Of a DNA stretch of 64,000 nucleotides, positions 9,969-19,978 are shown piece by piece (position 1 is the first letter of the stretch; each line of letters starts with the position of its first letter). The DNA lies in assembly GCF_000266905.1 (NCBI RefSeq), contig NC_018027.1, forward strand, positions 2,232,001-2,296,000, in the 5' to 3' direction. Position numbers and translations under genes: made by a program. This stretch comes from Mycolicibacterium chubuense NBB4 (GTDB lineage: Bacteria > Actinomycetota > Actinomycetes > Mycobacteriales > Mycobacteriaceae). The notes below the pieces were generated by a model. That model saw only the letters and a list, made by a program, of their open reading frames with translations, did no database searches and had not been told where the DNA came from.

Positions 9969-12131
9969 GTGGCCGAACCCATCGACGAATACTTCACCGC
10001 GACCATCTCGGCGCTGAGCGCGCCGAGTGCCGCCGACAAAGACGCGCTGCACGGCGTTTCGGTGCAACTCTGCCTCGACGTGTTCGATGCGCAGCTCGGC
10101 AGCCGGCATCTCGACCTCGCCGCGCGCCGGCTGCGGTCGAAGAACAAGGGCTACTACACGATCGGGTCGTCCGGTCACGAGAGCAACGCCGCCGTGGCCG
10201 CCGCGTTGCGGCCCACCGATCCGGCTCTGCTGCACTACCGCTCCGGTGGCTTCTTCCTGACCCGTGCGCGCCAGGTCGCCGGCAGCGATCCACTGCGCGA
10301 TGTGCTGCTCGGTGTGGTGGCCGCCACCGGCGAACCGATCTCCGGCGGCCGGCACAAGGTGTTCGGGCGCTATGACCTGCACGTCATACCGCAGACCTCC
10401 ACCATCGCCTCGCACCTGCCCCGAGCGCTCGGAGTCGCGTTCTCGGTGGCGCGGGCGCGCAAGCTGCGGGTCGAAAGCCCCTGGCCTGCCGATGCTCTGA
10501 CGGTCTGCAGTTTCGGCGACGCGTCGGCCAATCACTCGACGGCGGTCGGCGCCATCAACGCCGCCATGCACACCGCTTACCAGGGCGTCCCGGTTCCGCT
10601 GCTGTTCGTCTGTGAGGACAACGGGATCGGGATCAGCGTCAAGACACCGCAGGGATGGATCGCGCGGACCTACAGCGGTCGCGCCGACCTCCGCTATTTC
10701 GCCGCCGACGGAACCAGCCTGCCCGAGGTGCTGACCGTGACGGCGCAGGCCGCCGAATACGTTCGCGCCCAGCGTCGTCCGGCTTTCCTGCACCTGCGTA
10801 CGGTGCGGCTGATGGGGCATGCCGGGTCGGATTACGAGCCCGGCTACCGCAGCAGCGACGAGATCGCCGCCGACTATCGGCGTGATCCGGTGCTGTGCAC
10901 GGCACGCTTGCTGGTCGCGGCGGGTGTGCTCACCCCGCAGCAGGTGCTCGACGCCTACGAGGCCAAACGGTCGCAGGTGCTGGCCCTGGCCGCCGAGGTC
11001 GCCGAGCTCCCGCAGTTGGACAGTGCCGACGCGGTGATGGCCCCGCTGCGAGACGCCCTCGACGACGCGGTGACGGCGACCCGGACGGCCGCGACCGAAG
11101 CCGTCGAGCGCGACGGGCCGCCGGTGACGGTCGCTCAGGCGATCAATCGCGCGCTGCGGGATGTGCTCGCCGACGAGCCCGCAGCGATGGTCTTCGGCGA
11201 GGACGTCGGCCGCAAGGGCGGCGTCTATGGGGTGACGCGCGGCCTGCAAGCCGCGGCCGGCACGGCGCGGGTGTTCGACACGCTGCTCGACGAGCAGTCG
11301 ATCCTCGGGCTGGCTCTGGGGGCGGGTGTCTCGGGCCTGCTGCCGATCCCGGAGATCCAGTATCTGGCGTATCTGCACAATGCCGCAGACCAGATCCGCG
11401 GCGAGGCCGCGACATTGCAGTTCTTCTCCAACCGGCAGTACCGCAACCCGATGGTGGTGCGGATCGCCGGGTACGGGTACCAGAAAGGCTTCGGCGGCCA
11501 CTTCCACAACGACAACTCGATCACGGCGGTGCGGGATCTGCCGGGCGTGTTGGTGGCTTCGCCGGCGCGGCCGGACGACGCCGCGGCGATGCTGCGGTCC
11601 TCCGTCACCGCGGCCCGCGCGGCGGGAACGGTGTGTCTGTTCCTGGAACCGATCGCGCTCTACCACACCCGTGATCTGTACGACGACGGCGACGACCTGT
11701 GGCTGGCGCCCGACACCGGCGCGGTGGTGCCGATCGGCAGCGCCCGCACCTACGGCGACGGGCGGGACCTGACCATTCTGACGTTCGGCAACGGGGTGCC
11801 GATGAGCCTGCGGGTGGCGCGCCGGCTGGCCGGACGGGACATCGCCGCCCGGGTGGTGGACCTGCGGTGGCTGGCGCCGCTGCCGGTGTCCGACATGCTG
11901 GCCGAGGCCCGGACCACCGGGTGCGTGCTGGTGGTGGACGAGACCCGGGAGAGCGGAGGGGTGAGCGAGGGCATCGTGACGGCGCTGATCGACCACGGCT
12001 ATGGAGGAGCGCTGGCCCGCGTCGCCGGCCACGACAGCTTCATCCCGCTCGGCGACGCTGCGCTGCAGGTGCTGCTCAGTGAGGACACCGTCGAGGCCGC
12101 TGCGGTCGAACTGGTCGCGGCCCGGCGCTAG
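9969..12131 (+). CDS. fused E1 alpha/beta 2-oxo acid dehydrogenase-like TPP enzyme
   Basis: 720-aa TPP-dependent dehydrogenase with the alpha half (about 30-350) joined to the beta half (about 380-720). The alpha half shows SSGHESNAAVAAALRP and the cofactor loop FGDASANHS...EDNGIGIS (GDA in place of the usual GDG). The beta half shows FGEDVGRKGGVYGVTRGL, LDEQSILGLALGAGVSGL and FGGHFHNDNS. It begins at GTG 9969 behind an AGGGA site. Such fusions act as E1 of branched-chain or acetoin-type complexes; no E2/E3 gene is next to it, so substrate is unknown. Same strand and close spacing suggest co-transcription with dxs. Confidence 0.82.
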   Translation: MAEPIDEYFTATISALSAPSAADKDALHGVSVQLCLDVFDAQLGSRHLDLAARRLRSKNKGYYTIGSSGHESNAAVAAALRPTDPALLHYRSGGFFLTRARQVAGSDPLRDVLLGVVAATGEPISGGRHKVFGRYDLHVIPQTSTIASHLPRALGVAFSVARARKLRVESPWPADALTVCSFGDASANHSTAVGAINAAMHTAYQGVPVPLLFVCEDNGIGISVKTPQGWIARTYSGRADLRYFAADGTSLPEVLTVTAQAAEYVRAQRRPAFLHLRTVRLMGHAGSDYEPGYRSSDEIAADYRRDPVLCTARLLVAAGVLTPQQVLDAYEAKRSQVLALAAEVAELPQLDSADAVMAPLRDALDDAVTATRTAATEAVERDGPPVTVAQAINRALRDVLADEPAAMVFGEDVGRKGGVYGVTRGLQAAAGTARVFDTLLDEQSILGLALGAGVSGLLPIPEIQYLAYLHNAADQIRGEAATLQFFSNRQYRNPMVVRIAGYGYQKGFGGHFHNDNSITAVRDLPGVLVASPARPDDAAAMLRSSVTAARAAGTVCLFLEPIALYHTRDLYDDGDDLWLAPDTGAVVPIGSARTYGDGRDLTILTFGNGVPMSLRVARRLAGRDIAARVVDLRWLAPLPVSDMLAEARTTGCVLVVDETRESGGVSEGIVTALIDHGYGGALARVAGHDSFIPLGDAALQVLLSEDTVEAAAVELVAARR

Positions 12132-12153
12132 ACAGCATCGTTACGCTGCACAC

Positions 12154-13059
12154 GTGGACGCAGAACTGGCACGGTGGAAGGCTGCCGGGCAGTCCTTCGA
12201 CTACCTCGGATTCGACGTGTTCTACCGGCACGAGGGTCAGGGCCCTGCCCTGCTGCTCGTCCACGGTTATCCGTTCAACTCCTTCGACTGGTCAGCGATC
12301 TGGCCAACGCTGACCGAGCGGTTCACCGTGATCGCGCCGGACATGATGGGAATGGGCTTCTCGGCCAAACCGGTGGCCTACCGCTACTCGGTGTACGACC
12401 ACGCCGACATGCACGAGGCGCTGCTGTCGCATCTCGGTGTCCGCTCGGCGCATGTGCTGGCCCATGACCTCGGCGACTCGGTGGCCCAGGAGTTCTTGGC
12501 GCGCAACGAGTTCGGAGAACAGAGCTACGGTGCGTGGAACATCGAGTCGATCACCTGGCTCAACGGCGGGCTGTTCAACGAGGCGTACACGCCGCGTGCG
12601 ATGCAGAAGCTGATGTCGGCCACGCCCCTGGGTGACCTGATGAGTCCGTTGCAGGGCAGTGTCCTGTCCCGCCGTCTGCTCGAACCCACCATCAACGAGA
12701 TGTTCGGACCGAACACCAAGCCGTCGCGGCAGCTGATGGACACCTTCCACCAGATCCTGGAGTGGGGCGACGGGAAGCGGGTCCTGCACAAGGTGGGCAG
12801 ATTCCTCGACGACCGCTACACGCACCGCAACCGGTGGGTGCGGGCGATGCGGAAGACGTCGGTGTCTCTACGCCTGATCGACGGTCCCGTCGATCCGAAC
12901 TCGGGGGCGCACATGGCCCGGCGGTACGCCGAGGTGGTCCCGGACGCCGACGTCGTGATGCTCGCCGACGACATCGGGCACTGGCCTCAGATCGAAGCGC
13001 CCGAAGCGGTGCTGACGCACTTCCTGGCCCACATCGACCGCGTCACGGGGCAGCGGTAG
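12154..13059 (+). CDS. alpha/beta hydrolase, haloalkane dehalogenase/MEST-like
   Basis: Cytoplasmic alpha/beta-hydrolase of 301 aa starting at GTG 12154. The oxyanion region is LLVHGYPFNSFDWSAIW. The nucleophile elbow reads AHDLGDSVAQEF, so the likely nucleophile is aspartate (as in haloalkane dehalogenases, epoxide hydrolases and the MEST family), not serine. Asp in DGPVDPNSG and His in DIGHWPQIEAP complete the triad. It is 22 nt downstream of the E1 gene. The substrate is unknown. The last 17 bp overlap the convergent RNase D gene. Confidence 0.82.
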   Translation: MDAELARWKAAGQSFDYLGFDVFYRHEGQGPALLLVHGYPFNSFDWSAIWPTLTERFTVIAPDMMGMGFSAKPVAYRYSVYDHADMHEALLSHLGVRSAHVLAHDLGDSVAQEFLARNEFGEQSYGAWNIESITWLNGGLFNEAYTPRAMQKLMSATPLGDLMSPLQGSVLSRRLLEPTINEMFGPNTKPSRQLMDTFHQILEWGDGKRVLHKVGRFLDDRYTHRNRWVRAMRKTSVSLRLIDGPVDPNSGAHMARRYAEVVPDADVVMLADDIGHWPQIEAPEAVLTHFLAHIDRVTGQR

Positions 13060-14350
13060 CCAACGCGTCGGCCAGCACGGGCACCGTCAGATCGCGCTGC
13101 CACTGCCGCGCTCCCGAGTCGCGCAGGAACACATCGACAGCGGCGGCGGTGTCCTCGACGGTGACCCAGTCCCAGCACAACCGCCGAACGACGTCGGGCG
13201 ACAACAGGTTCTCCGTGGGCACCGAAACGCGTTGCGCCACGTCGGTCAGTGCCGCGCGGGCCGCTTCCAGCCGGGCGGCGGCCTCCGGTTTGCGCCGCGC
13301 CCAGCGCGAGGCGGGCGGCGGGCCGTTGGACGGTTCCTGCGGCGACGGCGCCTCGGCGGTGCGGGCGCGGGCCAGCGCGTCGAGCCACACCTGCGCGCTG
13401 CGCCGCTGCTTGGACCCGCCGAACACCGGTAACGCGGTGAGCTTCTCGACAGTGTCGGGATCGGTGGTGGCGGCGTTGACGATCGCGCTGTCGGGCAGGA
13501 TGCGGCCCGGCGCGATGTCGCGCCTGCGGGCGATCTGATCTCGCGTCATCCAGAGCTCCCGCACCGCCGCGAGGGCCCGGGGGTCGCGCACCTTGTGGAT
13601 GCCCGAGGTCCGCCGCCACCTGTCCCTGCGTGTCGGTGACCCTTCGAAGGTGCGGAGGAACTCGAATTCCTGGCGCGCCCATTCGGTCTTGCCCTGCTCG
13701 GCCAGCACGGCGTCGATCGCGTCGCGCAGTTCGGCGAGGACCTCGACGTCGAGTGCCGCGTAGTTCAGCCAGTCGTGCGGCAGCGGCCGTTTCGACCAGT
13801 CGGCCGCGCCGTGGCCCTTGGTCAGCTGCAGGCCGAGCAGCCGCTGCACCATGGCCGCGAGATTCACCCGGTCGTAGTTGGCCAACCGCCCCGCGAGCTC
13901 GGTGTCGTAGAGCGACGTGGGCCGCATGCCGATCTCGGCCAGGCACGGTAGGTCCTGATCGGCGGCGTGCAGCACCCACTCGTCGCCGGCCAGCACCTCG
14001 GCGACCGGCGCCAGCACCTCGAGAGAGTCGCTGCCGTGACTGACCGGGTCGATCAGGACGGTGCCCGCACCGGCGCGGCGGATCTGCACCAGGTACGCAC
14101 GATTGGAGTAGCGGAAGCCGGACGCGCGTTCGGCGTCGACGGCGAACGGGCCGGTGCCCGACGCCAGAACATCTGCCGCCCGGGCGATCTCGTCGCGGCT
14201 GGCGGCCACGCCGGGGACGCCGTCGCGCGGAGACAGCAGCGGGGTGGCCTCGGGCTCCACCGGTTCGGCGCCGTCGGTGTCATCGGGGTCGACGGTGTCA
14301 TCGGGGTCGACGGGTCCCAAGGCAGAACCCACAGGCTGGAATGCAGACAT
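13043..14350 (-). CDS. ribonuclease D-like 3'-5' exonuclease with HRDC domain
   Basis: DEDD-family exoribonuclease, 435 aa (Rv2681 type). Exo I is FAVDAERASG, Exo II AADQDLPCL, and Exo III YAALDVEVLAEL, and an HRDC domain follows from about 225. Expected role is 3' trimming of tRNA precursors and other stable RNAs. The N-terminus carries an acidic linker with a short perfect repeat (PDDTVDPDDTD, visible as an 18-bp DNA duplication near 14,276-14,311). It lies 6 bp downstream of the DUF3000 gene on the same strand and overlaps the hydrolase gene convergently by 17 bp. Confidence 0.9.
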   Translation of the reverse strand: MSAFQPVGSALGPVDPDDTVDPDDTDGAEPVEPEATPLLSPRDGVPGVAASRDEIARAADVLASGTGPFAVDAERASGFRYSNRAYLVQIRRAGAGTVLIDPVSHGSDSLEVLAPVAEVLAGDEWVLHAADQDLPCLAEIGMRPTSLYDTELAGRLANYDRVNLAAMVQRLLGLQLTKGHGAADWSKRPLPHDWLNYAALDVEVLAELRDAIDAVLAEQGKTEWARQEFEFLRTFEGSPTRRDRWRRTSGIHKVRDPRALAAVRELWMTRDQIARRRDIAPGRILPDSAIVNAATTDPDTVEKLTALPVFGGSKQRRSAQVWLDALARARTAEAPSPQEPSNGPPPASRWARRKPEAAARLEAARAALTDVAQRVSVPTENLLSPDVVRRLCWDWVTVEDTAAAVDVFLRDSGARQWQRDLTVPVLADALATAAP

Positions 14351-14356
14351 CTCGGG

Positions 14357-14938
14357 TCAGGCGCGGGTGCGGGAACTCAGGTCGGTCACCCCGGACGGCG
14401 GCAGGCCGGCGGCATGCTCGAGCACCTCGCAGAACGCCTCCACGTGCGGCCCGAGGTCGACGTCCGTGGCGGTCCACGAGGCGCGCAGTTCCAGTTGGTG
14501 TGCGCGCGGCGGGCCGGAGATGTCGCCGTAGCGCACCGACGTCGTGGCGGTGACCGTGCCGCCCAGGGCGGTGACGTGCTCGGCGCGCTGCTCGAGCGCA
14601 TCGACCAGCCAACTCCACGCGACCTCGGGCAGCAGGGGGTCGACGGCCTCGCTGGAGTCCAGGTCCGCCTGGATGTAGGCGACCAGCCGCATGGTGCCGT
14701 CCCAGGCGTCGGCGCCTTCGGGATCGTGCAGGAGGATCAGCCGGCCGAACGCGTCACCCTCGGAGCGCTCCGGGATGATCGCCGCCTCGGCGTGCTTGAC
14801 CTCCGCGCCCAGCGCGTAGCTGTACGGCGCGAGGCGCTGAGGCGGCCGGATCGGGCCCAGCTCGATCTCCGGTCGTACGGTGGTGGCATTCATGGCCGCC
14901 ACCGCTTCACGGAATTGAGCCGGTTCGGCGGTGGTCAC
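14357..14938 (-). CDS. DUF3000 family protein
   Basis: Conserved actinobacterial protein of unknown function, 193 aa from GTG 14938 (Rv2680 type). Recognisable parts are [20 protein letters not shown] near the N-terminus, [20 protein letters not shown] in the middle and [28 protein letters not shown] at the end. No membrane segment or signal peptide is visible. It is the upstream partner of RNase D, with 6 bp between them, an arrangement conserved in mycobacteria. A later ATG at about 14,893 is possible but would remove conserved residues. Confidence 0.82.
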   Translation of the reverse strand: MTTAEPAQFREAVAAMNATTVRPEIELGPIRPPQRLAPYSYALGAEVKHAEAAIIPERSEGDAFGRLILLHDPEGADAWDGTMRLVAYIQADLDSSEAVDPLLPEVAWSWLVDALEQRAEHVTALGGTVTATTSVRYGDISGPPRAHQLELRASWTATDVDLGPHVEAFCEVLEHAAGLPPSGVTDLSSRTRA

Positions 14939-15023
14939 GCCGACTGACGCTAGTCCATTCGGGCAGGTCTGTGCTCATGGCGCGCCGATTCGGACCAGAC
15001 CGGGCATGGCAGCATGGACGGCG

Positions 15024-16100
15024 ATGAATACGCGCCGCGAGCTGCCCGAATCGCCCTACCTGGCCGCCGTCGCCGGCCGCGAGCCCCCCCGGGTACCGGT
15101 GTGGATGATGCGGCAGGCGGGGCGGTCGCTGCCCGAGTACCGGGCACTTCGGGCCAAGAACACGATGATGCAGGCCTGTTTCGACGCCGACCTGATCACC
15201 GAGATCACCCTGCAGCCGGTGCGCAGGCACGGCGTCGACGCGGCCATCCTGTTCTCCGACATCGTGGTGCCGCTGCGTGCCGCGGGGATCGGCCTGGACA
15301 TCGTGCCGGATGTGGGGCCGGTCATCGAGCACCCGATCCGCTCCCTCGAGGACGTCCGTGCGATCGCGCCTCTGGATCCGCAGCAGGTCGCGCCGGTGGC
15401 CACCGCGGTCGCCCAGCTGGTCGGCGAGCTCGGCGACGTGCCGCTGATCGGTTTCGCCGGTGCCCCGTTCACGCTGGCGTCCTATCTCGTCGAGGGCGGC
15501 CCGAGCCGCAATCACGAGCACACGAAGGCGATGATGCTCGGTGAAACCGACACCTGGCATGCGCTGATGACGGCGCTGACGGACGTCACGATCGGGTTCC
15601 TGCGCACTCAACTCGAGGCCGGTGTGGACGCGATCCAGGTGTTCGACTCGTGGGCGGGCACGCTGTCGCTGGCCGACTACCGCGCGTACGTGCTGCCGCA
15701 CAGCACCCGGGTGTTCGCCGCACTGTCGCAGTTCGGTGTGCCGATGACGCACTTCGGCGTCGGCACCGCCGAGCTCCTGGGCGCGATGTCGGAGGCCGTC
15801 CACGGCGACGGCGGCGGCCACGGCGTGCCCGCGGTCGTCGGCGTGGACTGGCGCACATCGCTGACCGACGCCGCCTCGCGGGTGCGGCGGGGGACCGCCC
15901 TGCAGGGCAACCTCGACCCGGTGGTGCTGCTGGCGGGATGGCCGGTGGTGCAGCGCGCGGTCCGCGCGGTGGTCGAGGACGGCAGGCGCGCGATCGACGC
16001 CGGGGCCGCCGGGCATGTGTTCAACCTCGGTCACGGGGTGCTGCCGGCGACCGACCCCGAGATCATCACCGACATGGTGGCGCTGGTGCACGAGCTGTGA
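15024..16100 (+). CDS. hemE: uroporphyrinogen III decarboxylase
   Basis: Converts uroporphyrinogen III to coproporphyrinogen III. 358 aa from ATG 15024; the open frame upstream is not UROD-like. Diagnostic motifs are [16 protein letters not shown] at the N-terminus, [35 protein letters not shown] and [14 protein letters not shown]. The stop overlaps the GTG of cgoX (GTGA), so the two are translationally coupled. First gene of a haem operon hemE-cgoX-chdC. Confidence 0.97.
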   Translation: MNTRRELPESPYLAAVAGREPPRVPVWMMRQAGRSLPEYRALRAKNTMMQACFDADLITEITLQPVRRHGVDAAILFSDIVVPLRAAGIGLDIVPDVGPVIEHPIRSLEDVRAIAPLDPQQVAPVATAVAQLVGELGDVPLIGFAGAPFTLASYLVEGGPSRNHEHTKAMMLGETDTWHALMTALTDVTIGFLRTQLEAGVDAIQVFDSWAGTLSLADYRAYVLPHSTRVFAALSQFGVPMTHFGVGTAELLGAMSEAVHGDGGGHGVPAVVGVDWRTSLTDAASRVRRGTALQGNLDPVVLLAGWPVVQRAVRAVVEDGRRAIDAGAAGHVFNLGHGVLPATDPEIITDMVALVHEL

Positions 16101-17443
16101 CCACTTCCTATTGCATTGTCGGCGGCGGTATTTCGGGTCTGGTCGCCGCGTACCGGTTGCGCGTGGCAGCCGGCCCCGACGTGTCGATCACGGTGCTCGA
16201 CCCGGCCGACCGCCTCGGCGGCGTCCTGCGCACCGAGCGGGTCGGCGGGCAGCCGCTCGACGTCGGTGCCGAGGCCTTCGTGGCCCGCAGGCCCGAGGTG
16301 CCCGCACTACTCGGCGAGCTGGGCCTCTCCGGAAAGCAGATCGCCACCACCGGCGCCCGCCCGCTGATCTACAGCGAAGGCCGGCTGCACCAGCTGCCCC
16401 GCGACACCGTCAACGGCATTCCGTCGCGGGCCGGCGCGCTGACGGGGCTGGTCGACGACGCGACGATCCGGTGGATGCTCGACGAGCCCCGGCGGCCGCT
16501 GTCCTGGCGCCCCGGCGCGGATCCGTCGGTCGCCGAACTCGTCGGCGACCGGTTCGGCGAACAGGTCGTCGCCCGCTCGGTCGACCCGTTGCTCGCCGGT
16601 GTGTACGCCGGTTCGGCCGCGACGATCGGCATGCGTGCGGCCGCACCGACGGTGGCCACGGCGCTGGATCGCGGTGCCCGCAGCCTCACGGAGGCGGTCA
16701 ATTCGGTCCTGCCCCCGCCCGTGTCCGGATCGATCTTCGGCGCGATCGACGGCGGCTACGCCGTGTTGATCGACGAACTGGTACGTCGCTCCGCGCTGAC
16801 GTGGGCACAGGTGACCGTGCGCGGCGTTCATCAGACGGCGCGCGGGTGGGAACTCCTCGACGACGAAGGCACCCGGTGGTCCGCCGACGCCGTCGTGCTG
16901 GCGGTCCCCGCGCCGCGACTGCCGGCGCTGATCTCCGACGTCGCCCCGGCCAGCGCGGCCGCCGCCCGCAAGATCCCGGTCGCCTCGTCCGCGGTCGTCG
17001 CGCTGGCACTGCCGGGCGGCACGCCGCTGCCCGAGCAGTCCGGCGTGCTCGTCGCCGGTCGCGGGAGGCTGCGCGCGAAGGCGGTCACCCTGTCGTCGCG
17101 GAAGTGGGGGCGCCGCGGCAGCGTCGAGATGGTGCGGCTGTCGTTCGGCCGGTTCGGCGACGACCTGGCGCGCCGCGCCGGCGATGAGGAGTTGCTGACC
17201 TGGTCGGCTGAGGACCTCGGCACGTTGTTCGGTATCTCGGTGGAACCGGTCGATTCCCGGGTGGCCCGCTGGCTGGATGCGATGCCGCAGTACGGGCCGG
17301 GCCACGGCGACCTGATCGCCGAATTGCGCACGGGGCTTCCGCCGCGGCTGGCCGTGGCCGGTGCCTATCTCGACGGCATCGGGGTGCCCGCCTGCGTGGC
17401 GGCGGCGACCCGGGCTGCGGCGGCGCTGACCGTCCAGACCTGA
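16097..17443 (+). CDS. cgoX: coproporphyrinogen III oxidase (HemY/HemG type)
   Basis: FAD-dependent oxidase, 448 aa, annotated historically as protoporphyrinogen oxidase (hemY/hemG). In actinobacteria with ChdC it oxidises coproporphyrinogen III to coproporphyrin III. The N-terminus is a dinucleotide-binding fold ([29 protein letters not shown]), and the C-terminus has the FAD-contact region [19 protein letters not shown]. It starts at GTG 16097, overlapping the hemE stop, and is followed by chdC after 36 bp. Context supports the coproporphyrin-dependent route. Confidence 0.93.
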   Translation: MTTSYCIVGGGISGLVAAYRLRVAAGPDVSITVLDPADRLGGVLRTERVGGQPLDVGAEAFVARRPEVPALLGELGLSGKQIATTGARPLIYSEGRLHQLPRDTVNGIPSRAGALTGLVDDATIRWMLDEPRRPLSWRPGADPSVAELVGDRFGEQVVARSVDPLLAGVYAGSAATIGMRAAAPTVATALDRGARSLTEAVNSVLPPPVSGSIFGAIDGGYAVLIDELVRRSALTWAQVTVRGVHQTARGWELLDDEGTRWSADAVVLAVPAPRLPALISDVAPASAAAARKIPVASSAVVALALPGGTPLPEQSGVLVAGRGRLRAKAVTLSSRKWGRRGSVEMVRLSFGRFGDDLARRAGDEELLTWSAEDLGTLFGISVEPVDSRVARWLDAMPQYGPGHGDLIAELRTGLPPRLAVAGAYLDGIGVPACVAAATRAAAALTVQT

Positions 17444-17479
17444 GCTCGACGGGGCCGGCGTGCGTGGCACCATGGTGAC

Positions 17480-18184
17480 ATGGCCAAGCTCGACTACGAC
17501 GCCCTCAATTCCGCCGTGCGCTACCTGATGTTCTCCGTGTTCGCCGTCCAACCGGGCACGCTTCCCGACGACGAAGACGCGCGGGCGGCCGTCATCGACG
17601 ACGCCACGACGTTCTTCAAGAGGCAGGAGGACAACGGCGTCGTGGTGCGGGGCCTCTACGACATCGCCGGCATGCGCGCCGACGCCGATTTCATGATCTG
17701 GACGCACGCGGAGACGGTGGAGGCGCTGCAGGCCACGTATGCCGACTTCCGGCGCACGACGACGCTGGGGCGTGCGTGCACCCCGGTGTGGAGCAACGTG
17801 GCGCTGCACCGGCCCGCGGAGTTCAACAAGAGCCACGTGCCCGCGTTCCTCGCGGGGGAGGAGCCCGGCAACTACATCTGCGTCTATCCGTTCGTCCGCT
17901 CCTACGAGTGGTATCTGCTGCCCGACGAGGAGCGCCGGCGCATGCTCGCCGAGCACGGGATGGCGGCGCGCGAGTACAAGGACGTGCGGGCGAACACAGT
18001 GTCCTCGTTCGCGCTGGGCGACTATGAGTGGCTGCTCGCGTTCGAGGCCCCGGAGTTGCACCGGATCGTCGATCTGATGCGTGACCTGCGGGCCACCGAC
18101 GCCCGCCGCCATGTCCGCGAGGAGACGCCGTTCTTCACCGGCCCGCGGGTGTCGGTCGAGAAGCTGGTGCTCGCACTGCCCTGA
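17480..18184 (+). CDS. chdC: coproheme decarboxylase (HemQ)
   Basis: Last enzyme of the coproporphyrin-dependent haem pathway: decarboxylates iron-coproporphyrin III to haem b using H2O2. 234 aa, typical for ChdC of the chlorite dismutase superfamily. [19 protein letters not shown] contains the conserved tyrosine region and the following EHG holds the likely proximal histidine; [16 protein letters not shown] and [18 protein letters not shown] are the usual C-terminal motifs. Third gene of the haem operon. Confidence 0.95.
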   Translation: MAKLDYDALNSAVRYLMFSVFAVQPGTLPDDEDARAAVIDDATTFFKRQEDNGVVVRGLYDIAGMRADADFMIWTHAETVEALQATYADFRRTTTLGRACTPVWSNVALHRPAEFNKSHVPAFLAGEEPGNYICVYPFVRSYEWYLLPDEERRRMLAEHGMAAREYKDVRANTVSSFALGDYEWLLAFEAPELHRIVDLMRDLRATDARRHVREETPFFTGPRVSVEKLVLALP

Positions 18185-18220
18185 CACTTTGCTGAAACGG
18201 CGACACCGATCTGCTCGGCG

Positions 18221-18661
18221 CTAGTGAGCCGAGGGCACCAGCCGCAGCGAGATCGAGTTGATGCAGTAGCGCTGGTCGGTCGGCGTCGGGTAACCCTCCC
18301 CTTCGAAGACATGCCCGAGGTGGCTGTGGCAGTTGGCGCACACCACCTCCACGCGGCGCATGCCCAGGGAGTCGTCGGGCCGGAGGATCACCGCATCTGA
18401 GTCGGCGGGATCGAAGAAAGACGGCCAGCCGCAATGTGATTCGAACTTCTCGCTGCTGCGGAACAACTCGGCGCCGCAGGCGCGGCACTGGTAGACGCCC
18501 TCGGTCTTGGTGTCGGTGTACTCACCGGTGAAGGGACGTTCGGTGCCGGCCCGGCGCAGTACCGCGAATTCTTGCGGCGTGAGACGTTCGCGCCACTGGT
18601 CGTCGGTGAGCGCCAGCTTGGGGCCTGCCTCCGAACTCGACGCGGAATCTGCGGCTGTCAT
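18221..18661 (-). CDS. msrB: peptide methionine-R-sulfoxide reductase
   Basis: Reduces methionine-R-sulfoxide in oxidised proteins. 146 aa, no signal peptide, so cytoplasmic. Zinc ligands are seen as CRAC and CANC, FESHCGWPSFF is the substrate loop, and the catalytic cysteine is in RYCINSISL. ATG 18661 overlaps the stop of aftC (ATGA), so it is co-translated with the arabinosyltransferase although the functions are not obviously related. Confidence 0.96.
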   Translation of the reverse strand: MTAADSASSSEAGPKLALTDDQWRERLTPQEFAVLRRAGTERPFTGEYTDTKTEGVYQCRACGAELFRSSEKFESHCGWPSFFDPADSDAVILRPDDSLGMRRVEVVCANCHSHLGHVFEGEGYPTPTDQRYCINSISLRLVPSAH

Positions 18662-19950
18662 GGCCTCAGGCTACTCGTCGCCGGCTCGGGGGCGGGCGCG
18701 GCGAGCTGCTTGATCCACGGTGGGTCGATGCCCTCGTCGAGACGGCCCTCGCTCTTCGCGTCGAGGTAGCGGAACAACAGCACGGTGAAGACCACGATGA
18801 CCATCAGCGACCAGCCGTAGGTGATCTTCAGATACTCCAGCGCGCGTCCGGTGGTCGGCAGTTCCCGCAGCAGCCAGCGGTCCATCGTGAGGAACCCGTA
18901 GACGGCCAGCCACGCCGGCCAGTTACGGATCGCCGAGTTCGGCAGCACCACCGTCATCAGGAACGGGAAAAGCATCATCGAGTAGTAGCCCTGTCCGAGG
19001 GAGAGGACCAGCCACGACGTCACCAGCAGCACGCCCGAGGACGTCAGCATCCAGAAGAACACGTCGCGGCTGCGGTAGTAGCGGTAGAGCAGCCACAGCG
19101 CCGCCGCTCCCAACACTGCGAACAGGATGCGCAGCAACAGGATCAGCCACATCGGCAGGCCGTAGTAGATGCCGTTGCCGAGGATCGAACTGTTGAAGTA
19201 GTCGCGGGTGGAGAAGATGTAGGGGACGGTGCGGGTGACGAAGTCCATCGGGTCGCTGATCAGTGGCCACGCCGCGAGGTTGAACGCGACGGGGATCGCG
19301 ATGGCGGTCACCAGTGAACGCCACTGCCGGTTGAGCAGCGGCAGCAGCAGCAGCGGCGCCAGAAGTGGCTTGACCACCAGGGTCAGCCCGACGCTGACGC
19401 CCGCCCACCACTCGTGGGTCTTGTTGCCGTCCAGCAGCCAGCGGAAGAACAGCACTTCGAGCAGCAGGATGACGCCGTTGATGTTGCCGAACACCAGCGT
19501 GCTGGTGACGCTTTCGGTGCAGAACATCGCAAGCACCAGTGCGGGCGCGGCGACCGAACTCAGCCCGAAGCCGAAGAGCCGCAACAGGAAGTAGGCCGCG
19601 ATCAGGATCGCCACGGTGTTGAAGAAGATGAACCAGTTGCGGGACGCGAATTCGGGCAGGTACCCGAACGGCGCCATGATCAGCGTGCCGCCGGGCGGGT
19701 AGAGGTAGTGCGGGTCGACGTGGTCGAAGTGCTCGTTGTAGATGTCCCAACCGAACTTGAAGTTGATGACCGCGCGATAGACGGGCGCGAAGTCGTCGGT
19801 GATGTAGCGGTTGAACACCAGCACGTAGCTGCGATGGATGACCGACATAATGGCCAGCGGCCACAGGATCGACCGCAGCACCGAGGCCGTGGTGGGCGGG
19901 GATGTGCGAGGCCGGAAAGCGGTCAGGACAAGATCACGCACGCCCCGCAC
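18658..19950 (-). CDS. aftC: GT-C arabinofuranosyltransferase, DUF2029 family
   Basis: Polyprenyl-phosphate-arabinose dependent alpha-(1,3)-arabinofuranosyltransferase that branches arabinogalactan and lipoarabinomannan, acting at the outer face of the plasma membrane (Rv2673 type). 430 aa with about 10-11 hydrophobic segments. The GT-C acidic motif lies in the first loop (RYITDDFAPVYRA), followed by DPHYLYPPGGTL. Start is GTG 19950. It is the upstream member of the pair with msrB. Confidence 0.87.
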   Translation of the reverse strand: MRGVRDLVLTAFRPRTSPPTTASVLRSILWPLAIMSVIHRSYVLVFNRYITDDFAPVYRAVINFKFGWDIYNEHFDHVDPHYLYPPGGTLIMAPFGYLPEFASRNWFIFFNTVAILIAAYFLLRLFGFGLSSVAAPALVLAMFCTESVTSTLVFGNINGVILLLEVLFFRWLLDGNKTHEWWAGVSVGLTLVVKPLLAPLLLLPLLNRQWRSLVTAIAIPVAFNLAAWPLISDPMDFVTRTVPYIFSTRDYFNSSILGNGIYYGLPMWLILLLRILFAVLGAAALWLLYRYYRSRDVFFWMLTSSGVLLVTSWLVLSLGQGYYSMMLFPFLMTVVLPNSAIRNWPAWLAVYGFLTMDRWLLRELPTTGRALEYLKITYGWSLMVIVVFTVLLFRYLDAKSEGRLDEGIDPPWIKQLAAPAPEPATSSLRP

Positions 19951-19978
19951 CGTACCCCAGTGGCGAACGTCCGGACCG

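Noticed and set aside
9861..12032. Long minus-strand open frame (about 720 codons) opposite the E1 gene
   Set aside because: Low-complexity Arg/His/Gln-rich shadow of the plus-strand gene, which has intact enzyme motifs.
16307..18187. Long minus-strand frame (about 620 codons) opposite cgoX and chdC
   Set aside because: Same shadow pattern; the haem genes on the plus strand are certain.
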